A DNA stretch of 12,708 nt from positions 1 to 12,708 of the forward strand of contig CALERM010000172.1 of the NCBI GenBank assembly GCA_937907715.1. The letters run 5' to 3'. Each line of letters begins with the position of its first letter. The first letter of the stretch is position 1. Made by a program: the position numbers and the translations under genes. Shown piece after piece: positions 6,896 through 12,708 of this stretch. The DNA is from an uncultured Clostridia bacterium (GTDB lineage: Bacteria; Bacillota; Clostridia; Oscillospirales; Oscillospiraceae). A model generated the notes under the pieces. The model was not told where the DNA came from, did no database searches, and was given only the letters and a program-made list of their open reading frames with translations.

Positions 6896-8110
6896 ATGAA
6901 ACACGCAAAATCGCTTCTCTGCCTGCTGCTGGCGCTGCTGCTTCTGACCGGCTGCGCGCCCGCCGCGCAAAGCCCCACGCCCGACGCGCCTGCTGAAACG
7001 CAGGAAGCTGCCGCACCGCAAGCCGCGGCTGCCGAAGAAACCACCGCACCGGAGGAACCTGCCGAAGATCAGCAGCCGGAGCAGTCCGACACCATCACCG
7101 TCACCGACCACAACGACAACGTCGTGACCGTTCCGCGCCAGATTGACCGCATCGTCGTCTGCGACATTCTGCCGCTGCCGTCGGTTCTCTCGGTGTTCTT
7201 CGACTCGGCGGAAAAGCTGGTCGGCATCGCGCCGTCGAGCATGTCTGCCGCGCAGAACAGCCTGCTTTCTCAGCTCTACCCCGAAATTCTGAACGCCGAG
7301 ACCGGCTTCATGAACGGCACGGATGTGAACACCGAAGAGCTGATGAAGCTTGCGCCCGACGTGGTCTTCTACAGCGCGATGAACCCCGCGCTCGGCGAAA
7401 AGCTCCAGACTGCGGGCTTCTGCGCCGTCGCGGTCTCGGCGAACAAGTGGGAGTACGACTGCATCGAGACGCTCAACAACTGGATTGACCTGCTGTCTTC
7501 CATCTTCCCGGAAAATGACCGCGCGGCGCTGTGCCGGCAGTACAGCACGGAGGTCTACGACATGGTCCAGCAGCGCGTGAAGGACATTCCCGACGAGGAG
7601 CGCGCCAGAGCCTTCTTCCTGTTCCAGTATAACGACAGCACCATCATGACCTCCGGCAAGCTGTTTTTCGGTCAGTGGTGGGCGACGGCAATCGGCGCTT
7701 TGAACGTCGCCGAGGAGCTGACGCAGGATAACTCCGTAACCGTAAACCTCGAGCAGGTCTACGAATGGAACCCCGGCGTGATTTTCATGACGAACTTCAA
7801 CACTGCCCAGCCGGAGGACCTCTACAGCAACACCGTCGGCACCTATGACTGGAGCGGCATTCAGGCGGTGCAGGACAAACGGGTCTATAAAATGCCGCTC
7901 GGCATGTACCGCAGCTACACCCCCGGCATTGACACGCCGATTACGCTTCTGTGGATGGCAAAGACCGTCTACCCCGCGCTCTTTGAAGACATCGATGTGA
8001 CCCAGCGCGCCATCGACTACTATCAGGAGGTCTTCGGCGTAACGCTCACGGCAGAGCAGGTCGAGCAGATCTTCGCGCCCGTCTCCGCCGCCGGCACGCT
8101 TTATTTCTGA
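6896..8110 (+). CDS. FecB/BtuF-type ABC importer substrate-binding lipoprotein
   Basis: A 404-residue lipoprotein. The signal peptide has a basic start, a leucine-rich core and the lipobox LTGC with Cys20 as the lipidation site. A low-complexity Ala/Glu/Pro/Gln spacer follows (about 21-64), then a class III periplasmic-binding-protein domain. It opens with ITVTDHNDNVVTVPRQIDRIV, carries LMKLAPDVVFY and VYEWNPGVIFMTNF, and ends with an IDYYQEVFGV helix. It should capture a metal chelate, corrinoid, heme or oxyanion outside the membrane and deliver it to the permease and ATPase encoded at 780-2563. Splitting the importer around the nitrogenase-like genes suggests a single functional unit. AGGAAAGGA (6879-6887) precedes the ATG at 6896. 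An in-frame start at 6845 lacks this site and would spoil the signal peptide. Confidence 0.9.
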   Translation: MKHAKSLLCLLLALLLLTGCAPAAQSPTPDAPAETQEAAAPQAAAAEETTAPEEPAEDQQPEQSDTITVTDHNDNVVTVPRQIDRIVVCDILPLPSVLSVFFDSAEKLVGIAPSSMSAAQNSLLSQLYPEILNAETGFMNGTDVNTEELMKLAPDVVFYSAMNPALGEKLQTAGFCAVAVSANKWEYDCIETLNNWIDLLSSIFPENDRAALCRQYSTEVYDMVQQRVKDIPDEERARAFFLFQYNDSTIMTSGKLFFGQWWATAIGALNVAEELTQDNSVTVNLEQVYEWNPGVIFMTNFNTAQPEDLYSNTVGTYDWSGIQAVQDKRVYKMPLGMYRSYTPGIDTPITLLWMAKTVYPALFEDIDVTQRAIDYYQEVFGVTLTAEQVEQIFAPVSAAGTLYF

Positions 8111-8134
8111 TACCGCACCAAAGGAGGCAGAACC

Positions 8135-9334
8135 ATGAGTCTCAACGATACCCCGTCCGCAAACCGGATTCACATCGGCTTTTTCGGCCGGCGCAACGCC
8201 GGAAAATCGAGTCTGGTCAACGCCGTAACCGCGCAGGACCTTGCCGTGGTCTCCGACCGCCCTGGCACCACCACCGACCCCGTGCAGAAGGCGATGGAGC
8301 TGCTGCCGCTCGGTCCCGTGGTCATGACCGACACGCCGGGCTTTGACGACGACGAGCAGGAGCTGGGCAGCAAGCGCGTGCTGCGCACCAAGCGCGTTTT
8401 AAACAAGACCGACATCGCCGTTCTCGTCGTCGACGGGACGAAGGGCATGGACGCTTCTGATCAGGAGCTTCTGGCGCTGTTCCGGGAAAAGGAGATTCCG
8501 CATCTGGTCGTCTTTAACAAGGCAGACTGCATGACCGCCCGCCCCGAGGGCGTTCTGTGCGTCAGCGCGCAGACCGGAGAGGGCATCGAGACGCTCAAAA
8601 ACCGCCTCGGCGCGCTCGCGCCGAAGGAAGGCGGCAAAAAGCTCATCGCGGACCTTATTGCCCCGGACGCGCTGGTTATTCTGGTCACGCCGATTGACGA
8701 ATCCGCGCCGAAAGGACGCATGATTCTGCCGCAGGTGCAGGCAATCCGCGACACGCTCGACGCAGGTGCTGCGTGCATTGTCGTCAAGGAAACGCAGCTA
8801 TCGGCGCTTCTTGCCTCGCTCGGACGGACGCCGGACCTTGTCGTGACCGACAGTCAGGTCTTCGCTCTGGTGGCAAAAATTGTCCCGCCGGAGATTCCGC
8901 TCACGTCGTTTTCGATTCTCATGGCGCGCTACAAGGGCTTTCTGGAGACCGCCGTGCGCGGCGCGGCGCGGCTGAAAACGCTCAAGGACGGCGACCGGGT
9001 CCTCATCTCCGAGGGCTGCACGCACCACCGGCAGTGCAACGACATCGGCACCGTGAAGCTGCCCGGCTGGCTCACGCGCTACACCGGCGCGCAGCTCACC
9101 TTTGAGACCAGCTCCGGCACGGGCTTCCCGGAGGATCTGAGCGGCTTTTCCGCGATTGTCCACTGCGGCGGCTGCATGCTCTCCGAGCGCGAGATGCGCT
9201 ACCGCATGAAGTGCGCCGAGGACCAGAGCATCCCCTTTACCAACTACGGCGTCGCCATCGCCTGCATGAACGGCATTCTGCCCCGGACCCTCGCGCCGTT
9301 TCCGGCGCTGCTGCGGCTGCTGGACGAGACATAA
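8135..9334 (+). CDS. hydF: [FeFe]-hydrogenase maturation GTPase HydF
   Basis: A 399-residue GTPase and scaffold that receives the diiron precursor of the H-cluster and delivers it to apo-hydrogenase. The N-terminal GTPase domain shows G1 GRRNAGKS (18-25), a TTT segment (45-47), G3 DTPG (66-69), G4 NKAD (128-131) and SAQ (144-146). The C-terminal domain has the HydF-specific [4Fe-4S] motif CTHH (Cys295, His297) and HCGGC (His343, Cys344, Cys347), matching CxHx(44-53)HCxxC. This separates it from Era, EngA and MnmE GTPases. AAGGAGG (8121-8127) precedes the ATG. It is the last gene of the operon, 24 nt after the lipoprotein gene and followed by a strong terminator. No hydG or hydrogenase structural gene is present in the window. 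Confidence 0.95.
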   Translation: MSLNDTPSANRIHIGFFGRRNAGKSSLVNAVTAQDLAVVSDRPGTTTDPVQKAMELLPLGPVVMTDTPGFDDDEQELGSKRVLRTKRVLNKTDIAVLVVDGTKGMDASDQELLALFREKEIPHLVVFNKADCMTARPEGVLCVSAQTGEGIETLKNRLGALAPKEGGKKLIADLIAPDALVILVTPIDESAPKGRMILPQVQAIRDTLDAGAACIVVKETQLSALLASLGRTPDLVVTDSQVFALVAKIVPPEIPLTSFSILMARYKGFLETAVRGAARLKTLKDGDRVLISEGCTHHRQCNDIGTVKLPGWLTRYTGAQLTFETSSGTGFPEDLSGFSAIVHCGGCMLSEREMRYRMKCAEDQSIPFTNYGVAIACMNGILPRTLAPFPALLRLLDET

Positions 9335-9337
9335 GCA

Positions 9338-9377
9338 AAGCCCCGATCGGTTCCGTTTAACCGATCGGGGCTTTTTT
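9338..9377 (+). terminator. Intrinsic terminator of the operon
   Basis: A 13-bp perfect stem (9338-9350 with 9361-9373, core CCCCGATCGG/CCGATCGGGG) with a 10-nt loop is followed by a T tract (9372-9377). It lies four bases after the hydF stop and closes the operon. The stem has A-rich sequence on its 5' side, so it could act weakly in the other direction too. Confidence 0.95.
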
Positions 9378-9392
9378 CAGGCATTTTCCCCC

Positions 9393-9421
9393 TTGGCAGC
9401 GCGGATGTTTCCGGGTATACT
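9393..9421 (+). promoter_or_regulatory. Promoter of the EamA exporter gene
   Basis: TTGGCA (9393-9398) and TATACT (9416-9421) are separated by exactly 17 bp. Transcription would start near 9428, about 27 nt before the start codon. The exporter is therefore a transcription unit separate from the hydF operon, whose terminator lies just upstream. Confidence 0.8.
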
Positions 9422-9454
9422 GGATAGGAAACCGAAAAAGTGGGGGAATGGTTT

Positions 9455-10339
9455 ATGAAGCAGTCGAAATCTGCCGCCTGCGTGCTGCTGGCGGGAACGC
9501 TCTGGGGCAGCATGGGGCTTTTTGTGCGCAGGCTCAACGCCGTGGGGCTGTACGCGCTCGACATCGTGCAGCTGCGCATTGCAATCAGTCTGGTCCTTGT
9601 GGGGTTGTATCTTCTGATTTTCGCGCGCGACAGGCTTCGCGTGAGACTTCGCGATCTGTGGTGCTTTGCCGGAACAGGCATTGTCAGCCTGCTGCTGTTC
9701 TCCTGGTGCTATTACTCGGGCATGCAGGAGGCGAGTCTGAGCGTGATGGCGGTGCTTTTATACACCTCTCCGGCGTTTATCATGCTGCTGAGTGTGCTTC
9801 TGTTCCGCGAAAAGCTCACGCGGCAAAAGCTTCTGGCGCTGGCGCTGACGTTCGCCGGCTGCTGTCTGGTCTCGGGACTCGGAAGCGGCAGCGCGGTGTC
9901 GATGAAGGGGCTTCTTCTGGGGCTTGGCTCCGGCTTTTTCTACGCGCTTTATTCGATTTTCAGCCGCTATGCCATCAAGCGCGGCTACGGCTCGTGGACC
10001 ATCACGTTCTACACCTTCCTGTTCTGCCTGCTCGCCAGCGCCCCGTTTGCGCACTGGGGGCTGATTGCATCTGCGCTGTCAAGCGGCGTTTCCGTCCCGG
10101 TGTATGCGCTTTTGATGGGACTGCTCACGGGGTTTCTTGCGTACATTTTCTACACGAAGGGTCTCGAGGGCATGGAGTCGAGCCGCGCGGGCATCCTTGC
10201 TTCGGTTGAGCCGGTCGTCGGCACCATCATCGGGACGCTCGTTTTCCACGAGCCGCTGCCTGTGCAAAGCATTCTCGGCATTGCGCTGGTTCTGGGCGGA
10301 ATTGTCGTCCTCGGCGGCAAAAAAGTCTCTAAAGCGTAA
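9455..10339 (+). CDS. EamA-family (DMT superfamily) transporter
   Basis: A 294-residue integral membrane protein with about ten hydrophobic segments arranged as two EamA repeats. Typical features are LAGTLWGSMGLFVRRL in the first helix, LLYTSPAFIMLLSVLLFREKLT ending the first repeat, and ASVEPVVGTIIGTLVFHEPL in the second. Members of this group export amino acids or other small metabolites, or protect against drugs; the substrate cannot be predicted. The ATG at 9455 has GGGGGA 7 nt upstream. A GTG at 9440 would add five residues but overlaps that site. It is a monocistronic unit with its own promoter, unrelated in function to the upstream operon as far as can be seen. Confidence 0.9.
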   Translation: MKQSKSAACVLLAGTLWGSMGLFVRRLNAVGLYALDIVQLRIAISLVLVGLYLLIFARDRLRVRLRDLWCFAGTGIVSLLLFSWCYYSGMQEASLSVMAVLLYTSPAFIMLLSVLLFREKLTRQKLLALALTFAGCCLVSGLGSGSAVSMKGLLLGLGSGFFYALYSIFSRYAIKRGYGSWTITFYTFLFCLLASAPFAHWGLIASALSSGVSVPVYALLMGLLTGFLAYIFYTKGLEGMESSRAGILASVEPVVGTIIGTLVFHEPLPVQSILGIALVLGGIVVLGGKKVSKA

Positions 10340-10367
10340 ACTTTTTTTAAACACTTCGACACGTTTC

Positions 10368-10396
10368 TTGTAAAACCCGTGACAGAACGGTATAAT
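10368..10396 (+). promoter_or_regulatory. Promoter of the zinc-ribbon protein gene
   Basis: TTGTAA (10368-10373) and a perfect TATAAT (10391-10396) have a 17-bp spacer. The start point would be near 10403, followed by an AGGGGG ribosome binding site just before the ATG at 10440. No terminator is clear between the exporter gene and this promoter, apart from the T-rich stretch near 10342-10348. Confidence 0.82.
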
Positions 10397-10439
10397 GAAT
10401 TCAACAAATGATTTCGTATGAAATACAGGGGGCTGTCAC

Positions 10440-10829
10440 ATGTTTCAAAAGTTGGGCGACGCGCTGCGGCGGTTCATGTACGGACGCTACGGCGCAGATT
10501 CGCTGAATAAATGGCTGCTGATTTTCGCGGTGATTCTGATGCTGCTGGGCTCGCTCGGCAGCCGCTATCTCGCGCCGTGGATGGCGGCGTTCAACACGCT
10601 GGCGTATGTGCCGCTGATCTGGTCGCTGTTCCGGATGTACTCGCGCAACATCGACGCGCGCCGCCGGGAAAACGCTGCGTTCCAGCGCTTCTTCACCCGC
10701 CTGCGTGACCGGCAGAATCGTTACTTCACCTGTCCGCGCTGCCGGCAGGTCGTCCGCATTCCTCGCGGCAAGGGCAGAATCAACATCCGCTGCCCCAAAT
10801 GCGGCGAGCAGTTCATCCGAAAAACATAA
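10440..10829 (+). CDS. Small membrane protein with C-terminal zinc ribbon
   Basis: A 129-residue protein of unknown function. Two hydrophobic segments (about residues 24-40 and 45-64) form a hairpin in the membrane, followed by a basic, arginine-rich cytoplasmic stretch (about 68-95). A zinc-ribbon-like tail has two CxxC pairs, CPRC and CPKC, about 20 residues apart. The architecture is familiar from small, uncharacterised proteins widespread in Clostridia. The zinc site and membrane hairpin suggest a role as membrane anchor or sensor, but nothing identifies a partner. It has its own promoter and terminator, and converges with the MATE gene. Confidence 0.8.
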   Translation: MFQKLGDALRRFMYGRYGADSLNKWLLIFAVILMLLGSLGSRYLAPWMAAFNTLAYVPLIWSLFRMYSRNIDARRRENAAFQRFFTRLRDRQNRYFTCPRCRQVVRIPRGKGRINIRCPKCGEQFIRKT

Positions 10830-10839
10830 GGCAAAGAAA

Positions 10840-10884
10840 GCCCGCAGGCGTCTTCCAGCGAAGCTGCCTGCGGGCGTTTTGTTT
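10840..10884. terminator. Bidirectional intrinsic terminator between convergent genes
   Basis: GCCCGCAGGC (10840-10849) pairs perfectly with GCCTGCGGGC (10866-10875) around a 16-nt loop. On the plus strand GTTTTGTTTC follows; on the minus strand TTTCTTTGCC follows. It sits 10 nt after the zinc-ribbon gene and about 38 nt beyond the end of the convergent MATE gene, so it can serve both. Confidence 0.88.
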
Positions 10885-10912
10885 CTTTATAATGGCAATT
10901 TCTTCCGATTTG

Positions 10913-12280
10913 TCAAGCTTCTGCCGCCTGCGGCGTTTTCCAGATGGCGGTCTGTTTGCGGAAGATGCGGAAGAAGTAGACCATCTGCCCGATGGCGGTG
11001 AGCGTCCATGAGAAGATGTAAAGCAGGTACAAGGACGTCAGCGTGTGGAACATCGCAAAGATCGTATAGACCCAGATCACGCGGAACACACACGAACCGA
11101 AAATCACAATTGCGACCGGCACCGCGCTCTTGCCAAGCCCGCGCGAGGCGGCAAGCGTATTGTCCATGAACGCCGAGAACGCATAGCTCCAGCCCATGAT
11201 ATGAAGCTTTTCCATACCCGCAGCAATGACCTCGGGGTCTGGTGTGAAGATGCGCAGGAAGCCGCTGCCGAAGAACATGAGCGCCAGCCCCAGAATTGTG
11301 CCAACGCCAAACGAATACGCCAGGCTCACACGGTAAGCCTTTTGAATACGCTCCTTGTTATGCGCGCCGTAGTTCTGACTGATGAAGGTCGAGCAGCCCG
11401 TGTAGAGCGCCGCCATGACCTCGTAGACCAGCGAGTCCGCATTCGCCGCAGCAGAGTTTCCTTCGACAACGGCCGCGCTGAACGAGTTGACGGCAGACTG
11501 GATGAACAGGTTCGCAATCGCAAAAATCGCATGCTGCAAGCCGGAGGTGACGCCGAGGGCAAGAATGCGCTGCGCTTTTTCCCAGCTGAAGACAAAGCTT
11601 TTCAGTTCCAGCCGGTAGTCCTCCTGCGTGCGCAGCAAAACGCGCAGCACCAGCACCGCCGAGGTATACTGCGAGATGATCGTCGCCAGCGCGACGCCGT
11701 CGGCTGCCATCTTGCAGACAATCACAAAAAACAGGTTCAGGCAGATATTGAGCCCGCCCGCGATGGAAAGGAAAATCAGGGGTCGTCTGGTGTCACCCGA
11801 GGCGGTCAGCACGGCGCTGCCGAAATTGTAAAGCGCCATCGCCGGAAGCCCGAAGGCATAGATGCGCATGTATAAAATCGCACCGTCGATCAGCTCGTCC
11901 TTCGTGCCGAGCAGCATCAGAAGCGGGCGTGCCAGACAGAAGCACAGCGCAAACAGAATCACGCCCAGCCCCAGACACACGGCACTTGCTGTGTGAACCG
12001 TCTGGCGGGTATTTTCCCGCTCGCGCGCGCCGATGAAGCGCGCCGTCAGCACGTTCACGCCCGCGCCCATGCCGATCAGAAAGCCCGAGTAGAGCGTGGC
12101 GAGCGTCGCCGTGGAGCCGACGGAGCCGAGCGCGTGGGACCCGGCAAACTGCCCGACGACGGCGATGTCCGACATATTGAACAGCACCTGCAAAAGATTC
12201 GACGCCATCAGCGGCAGGCTGAAAATCAGAATTTGCTTCCAGAGATTCCCGTGCGTCATGTCCCGCAGATCGTAGCGCAT
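10913..12280 (-). CDS. MATE-family efflux transporter
   Basis: A 455-residue polytopic membrane protein of the MATE family, which exports drugs or metabolites in exchange for Na+ or H+. The length is normal and about twelve hydrophobic segments form two halves. Recognisable pieces include the N-terminal WKQILIFSLPLMASNLLQVL and FNMSDIAVVGQFAG, GMGAGVNVLTARFIGARE, and the DNTLAASRGLGKS segment in the second half. The start is the ATG at 12280 (minus strand), with GGAGG 10 nt upstream (12291-12295). The frame stays open to 12541, but the upstream ATG near 12334 overlaps the -10 box and is rejected. The substrate is not predictable. It forms its own unit and shares a terminator with the zinc-ribbon gene. 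Confidence 0.92.
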   Translation of the reverse strand: MRYDLRDMTHGNLWKQILIFSLPLMASNLLQVLFNMSDIAVVGQFAGSHALGSVGSTATLATLYSGFLIGMGAGVNVLTARFIGARERENTRQTVHTASAVCLGLGVILFALCFCLARPLLMLLGTKDELIDGAILYMRIYAFGLPAMALYNFGSAVLTASGDTRRPLIFLSIAGGLNICLNLFFVIVCKMAADGVALATIISQYTSAVLVLRVLLRTQEDYRLELKSFVFSWEKAQRILALGVTSGLQHAIFAIANLFIQSAVNSFSAAVVEGNSAAANADSLVYEVMAALYTGCSTFISQNYGAHNKERIQKAYRVSLAYSFGVGTILGLALMFFGSGFLRIFTPDPEVIAAGMEKLHIMGWSYAFSAFMDNTLAASRGLGKSAVPVAIVIFGSCVFRVIWVYTIFAMFHTLTSLYLLYIFSWTLTAIGQMVYFFRIFRKQTAIWKTPQAAEA

Positions 12281-12334
12281 GGCGATCAAGCCTCCAAAAT
12301 TCAATCTGTGCCGGATTTCACGCAGCACCGCCAT

Positions 12335-12363
12335 ACTATAGCACCGAAAACCGGTTTTGGCAA
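12335..12363 (-). promoter_or_regulatory. Promoter of the MATE gene
   Basis: On the minus strand TTGCCA (12363-12358) and TATAGT (12340-12335) are separated by exactly 17 bp. The transcript would start near 12328 and give a leader of about 48 nt before the ATG at 12280. A palindromic AAACCGGTTT lies in the spacer and could bind a repressor, though it may be chance. Confidence 0.8.
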
Positions 12364-12493
12364 TGGGATTTTCAGAACTTTTCTGCACAAAAAGTATCGC
12401 CCGGACCCCGGCGGCTTTTGCAGCAGAAGCACGGAAAACCGCAGCTTTTTCTGTTTTGCTGAAAACAATCCGGGCAAACGCGTGAGAAAACCC

Positions 12494-12522
12494 TTGATTT
12501 TGCTTCCGCTTGCTGGTATAAT
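12494..12522 (+). promoter_or_regulatory. Strong promoter of the tRNA-Ser gene
   Basis: TTGATT (12494-12499), a 17-bp spacer and a perfect TATAAT (12517-12522) with an extended -10 TG (12514-12515). The start point would be near 12529, about 22 nt before the 5' end of the tRNA-Ser sequence. This is the strongest promoter in the window, as expected for a stable RNA. Confidence 0.85.
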
Positions 12523-12550
12523 GTTCTGGCAAAGCGCGCATAGCGCCGAT

Positions 12551-12592
12551 GGAGTGGTATCGAAGTGGTTATAACGGCCCTGACTCGAAATC
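12551..12592 (+). pseudogene. 5' half of tRNA-Ser(CGA), 3' half missing
   Basis: The sequence begins with acceptor strand GGAGTGG (12551-12557). A D-arm follows, with TCG (12560-12562) pairing CGG and the typical GAAGTGGTTATAACGG style of clostridial tRNA-Ser. The anticodon stem-loop CCTGA-CTCGAAA-TC (anticodon CGA at 12586-12588) comes next. After about 12592 the match fails: the 3' anticodon strand should read TCAGG but reads TCGTG. There is no GGTTCGAATCC T-arm and no CCACTCC acceptor strand before the window ends. The gene is therefore broken just after the anticodon loop. I infer integration of an element here. A split by an intron, with the 3' exon beyond the window, is the alternative. 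Confidence 0.7.
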
Positions 12593-12708
12593 GTGGTCGC
12601 TACTCGGTAGCTCCCTGACCGGAATCCCTTGATTTTACGGGGTTTTTCGGGTGTTCTTAACTTAATATTTTTGCTTGTTCTCCCCATCAGTTCTCCCCGT
12701 TTTCTGAG
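12593..12708. mobile_element. Possible end of an integrated element in tRNA-Ser
   Basis: No gene is visible. The sequence follows the broken tRNA and is less GC-rich than the rest of the window (for example the stretch around 12656-12680). It holds a small hairpin GCTAC-TCG-GTAGC (12599-12611) and two direct copies of GTTCTCCCC (12677-12685 and 12690-12698) at a 13-bp period, which look like arm-type binding sites of a tyrosine recombinase. An integrase gene would be expected beyond the right edge. The call rests on the tRNA disruption and these repeats only. Confidence 0.4.

Noticed and set aside
6875..8173. Long minus-strand open frame (432 codons)
   Set aside because: It is antisense to the lipoprotein gene, whose signal peptide, lipobox and binding-protein domain are clear.
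12281..12541. 87-residue N-terminal extension of the MATE protein
   Set aside because: The extension crosses the gene's own promoter, and the ATG at 12280 has a ribosome binding site and yields the normal family length.
12551..12640. A complete tRNA-Ser with an unusual 3' half
   Set aside because: A GCTAC/GTAGC hairpin could pass for a variable arm, but there is no T-arm and no strand complementary to GGAGTGG in the rest of the window.
1..12708. CRISPR array, insertion sequence or prophage genes
   Set aside because: No regularly spaced repeats, transposase or phage structural genes are seen; only the broken tRNA at the right edge hints at mobile DNA.

Overview
The window looks like a chromosomal segment from a strictly anaerobic, GC-rich member of the Clostridia, probably a gut Oscillospirales-type Firmicute. 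This is an inference from the gene content ([FeFe]-hydrogenase maturases, a TM1266-type protein, a nitrogenase-like system), the strong AGGAGG-type ribosome binding sites, the sigma-A promoters and the style of the tRNA-Ser sequence. No ribosomal gene is present to place it precisely.

Layout. Positions 1-273 are non-coding: a cluster of perfect inverted repeats, then a good promoter for a small TM1266-family gene (274-531). Positions 532-779 form a structured leader with an intrinsic terminator (645-682) and a 13-bp inverted repeat ending just before the next ribosome binding site. Positions 780-9334 hold eight co-directional genes: a FecCD/BtuC-type permease, its ATPase, the radical SAM maturase HydE, a NifH-like ATPase, a NifD-like subunit, a NifK-like subunit, a FecB/BtuF-type lipoprotein and the GTPase HydF. 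The first six are tightly packed (GTGA, ATGA, 7-nt and ATGA overlaps, one 13-nt gap). The set ends at a strong terminator (9338-9377). An EamA exporter, a small zinc-ribbon membrane protein and a convergent MATE exporter follow as separate, ordinary units with their own promoters. The right edge has a strong promoter and the 5' half of tRNA-Ser(CGA). Its 3' half is missing and replaced by unrelated DNA, which suggests the boundary of an integrated element.

The notable part is 780-9334. A complete NifH/D/K-like ATP-driven reductase is interleaved with one complete metal-chelate/corrinoid-type ABC importer and with two of the three [FeFe]-hydrogenase cofactor maturases. No hydG, hydrogenase structural gene, nifB or nifEN is visible. 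The NifH-like protein keeps the P-loop and both [4Fe-4S] cysteines. By eye, the NifD-like protein keeps cysteines resembling P-cluster ligands and candidates for both FeMo-cofactor ligands (Cys275 and His442 of NifD). My working hypothesis is an uncharacterised nitrogenase-superfamily reductase that either acts on an imported metal complex or carries a special cofactor. HydE and HydF would be either part of its assembly or co-regulated maturases for a hydrogenase encoded elsewhere. The substrate cannot be named from sequence alone.
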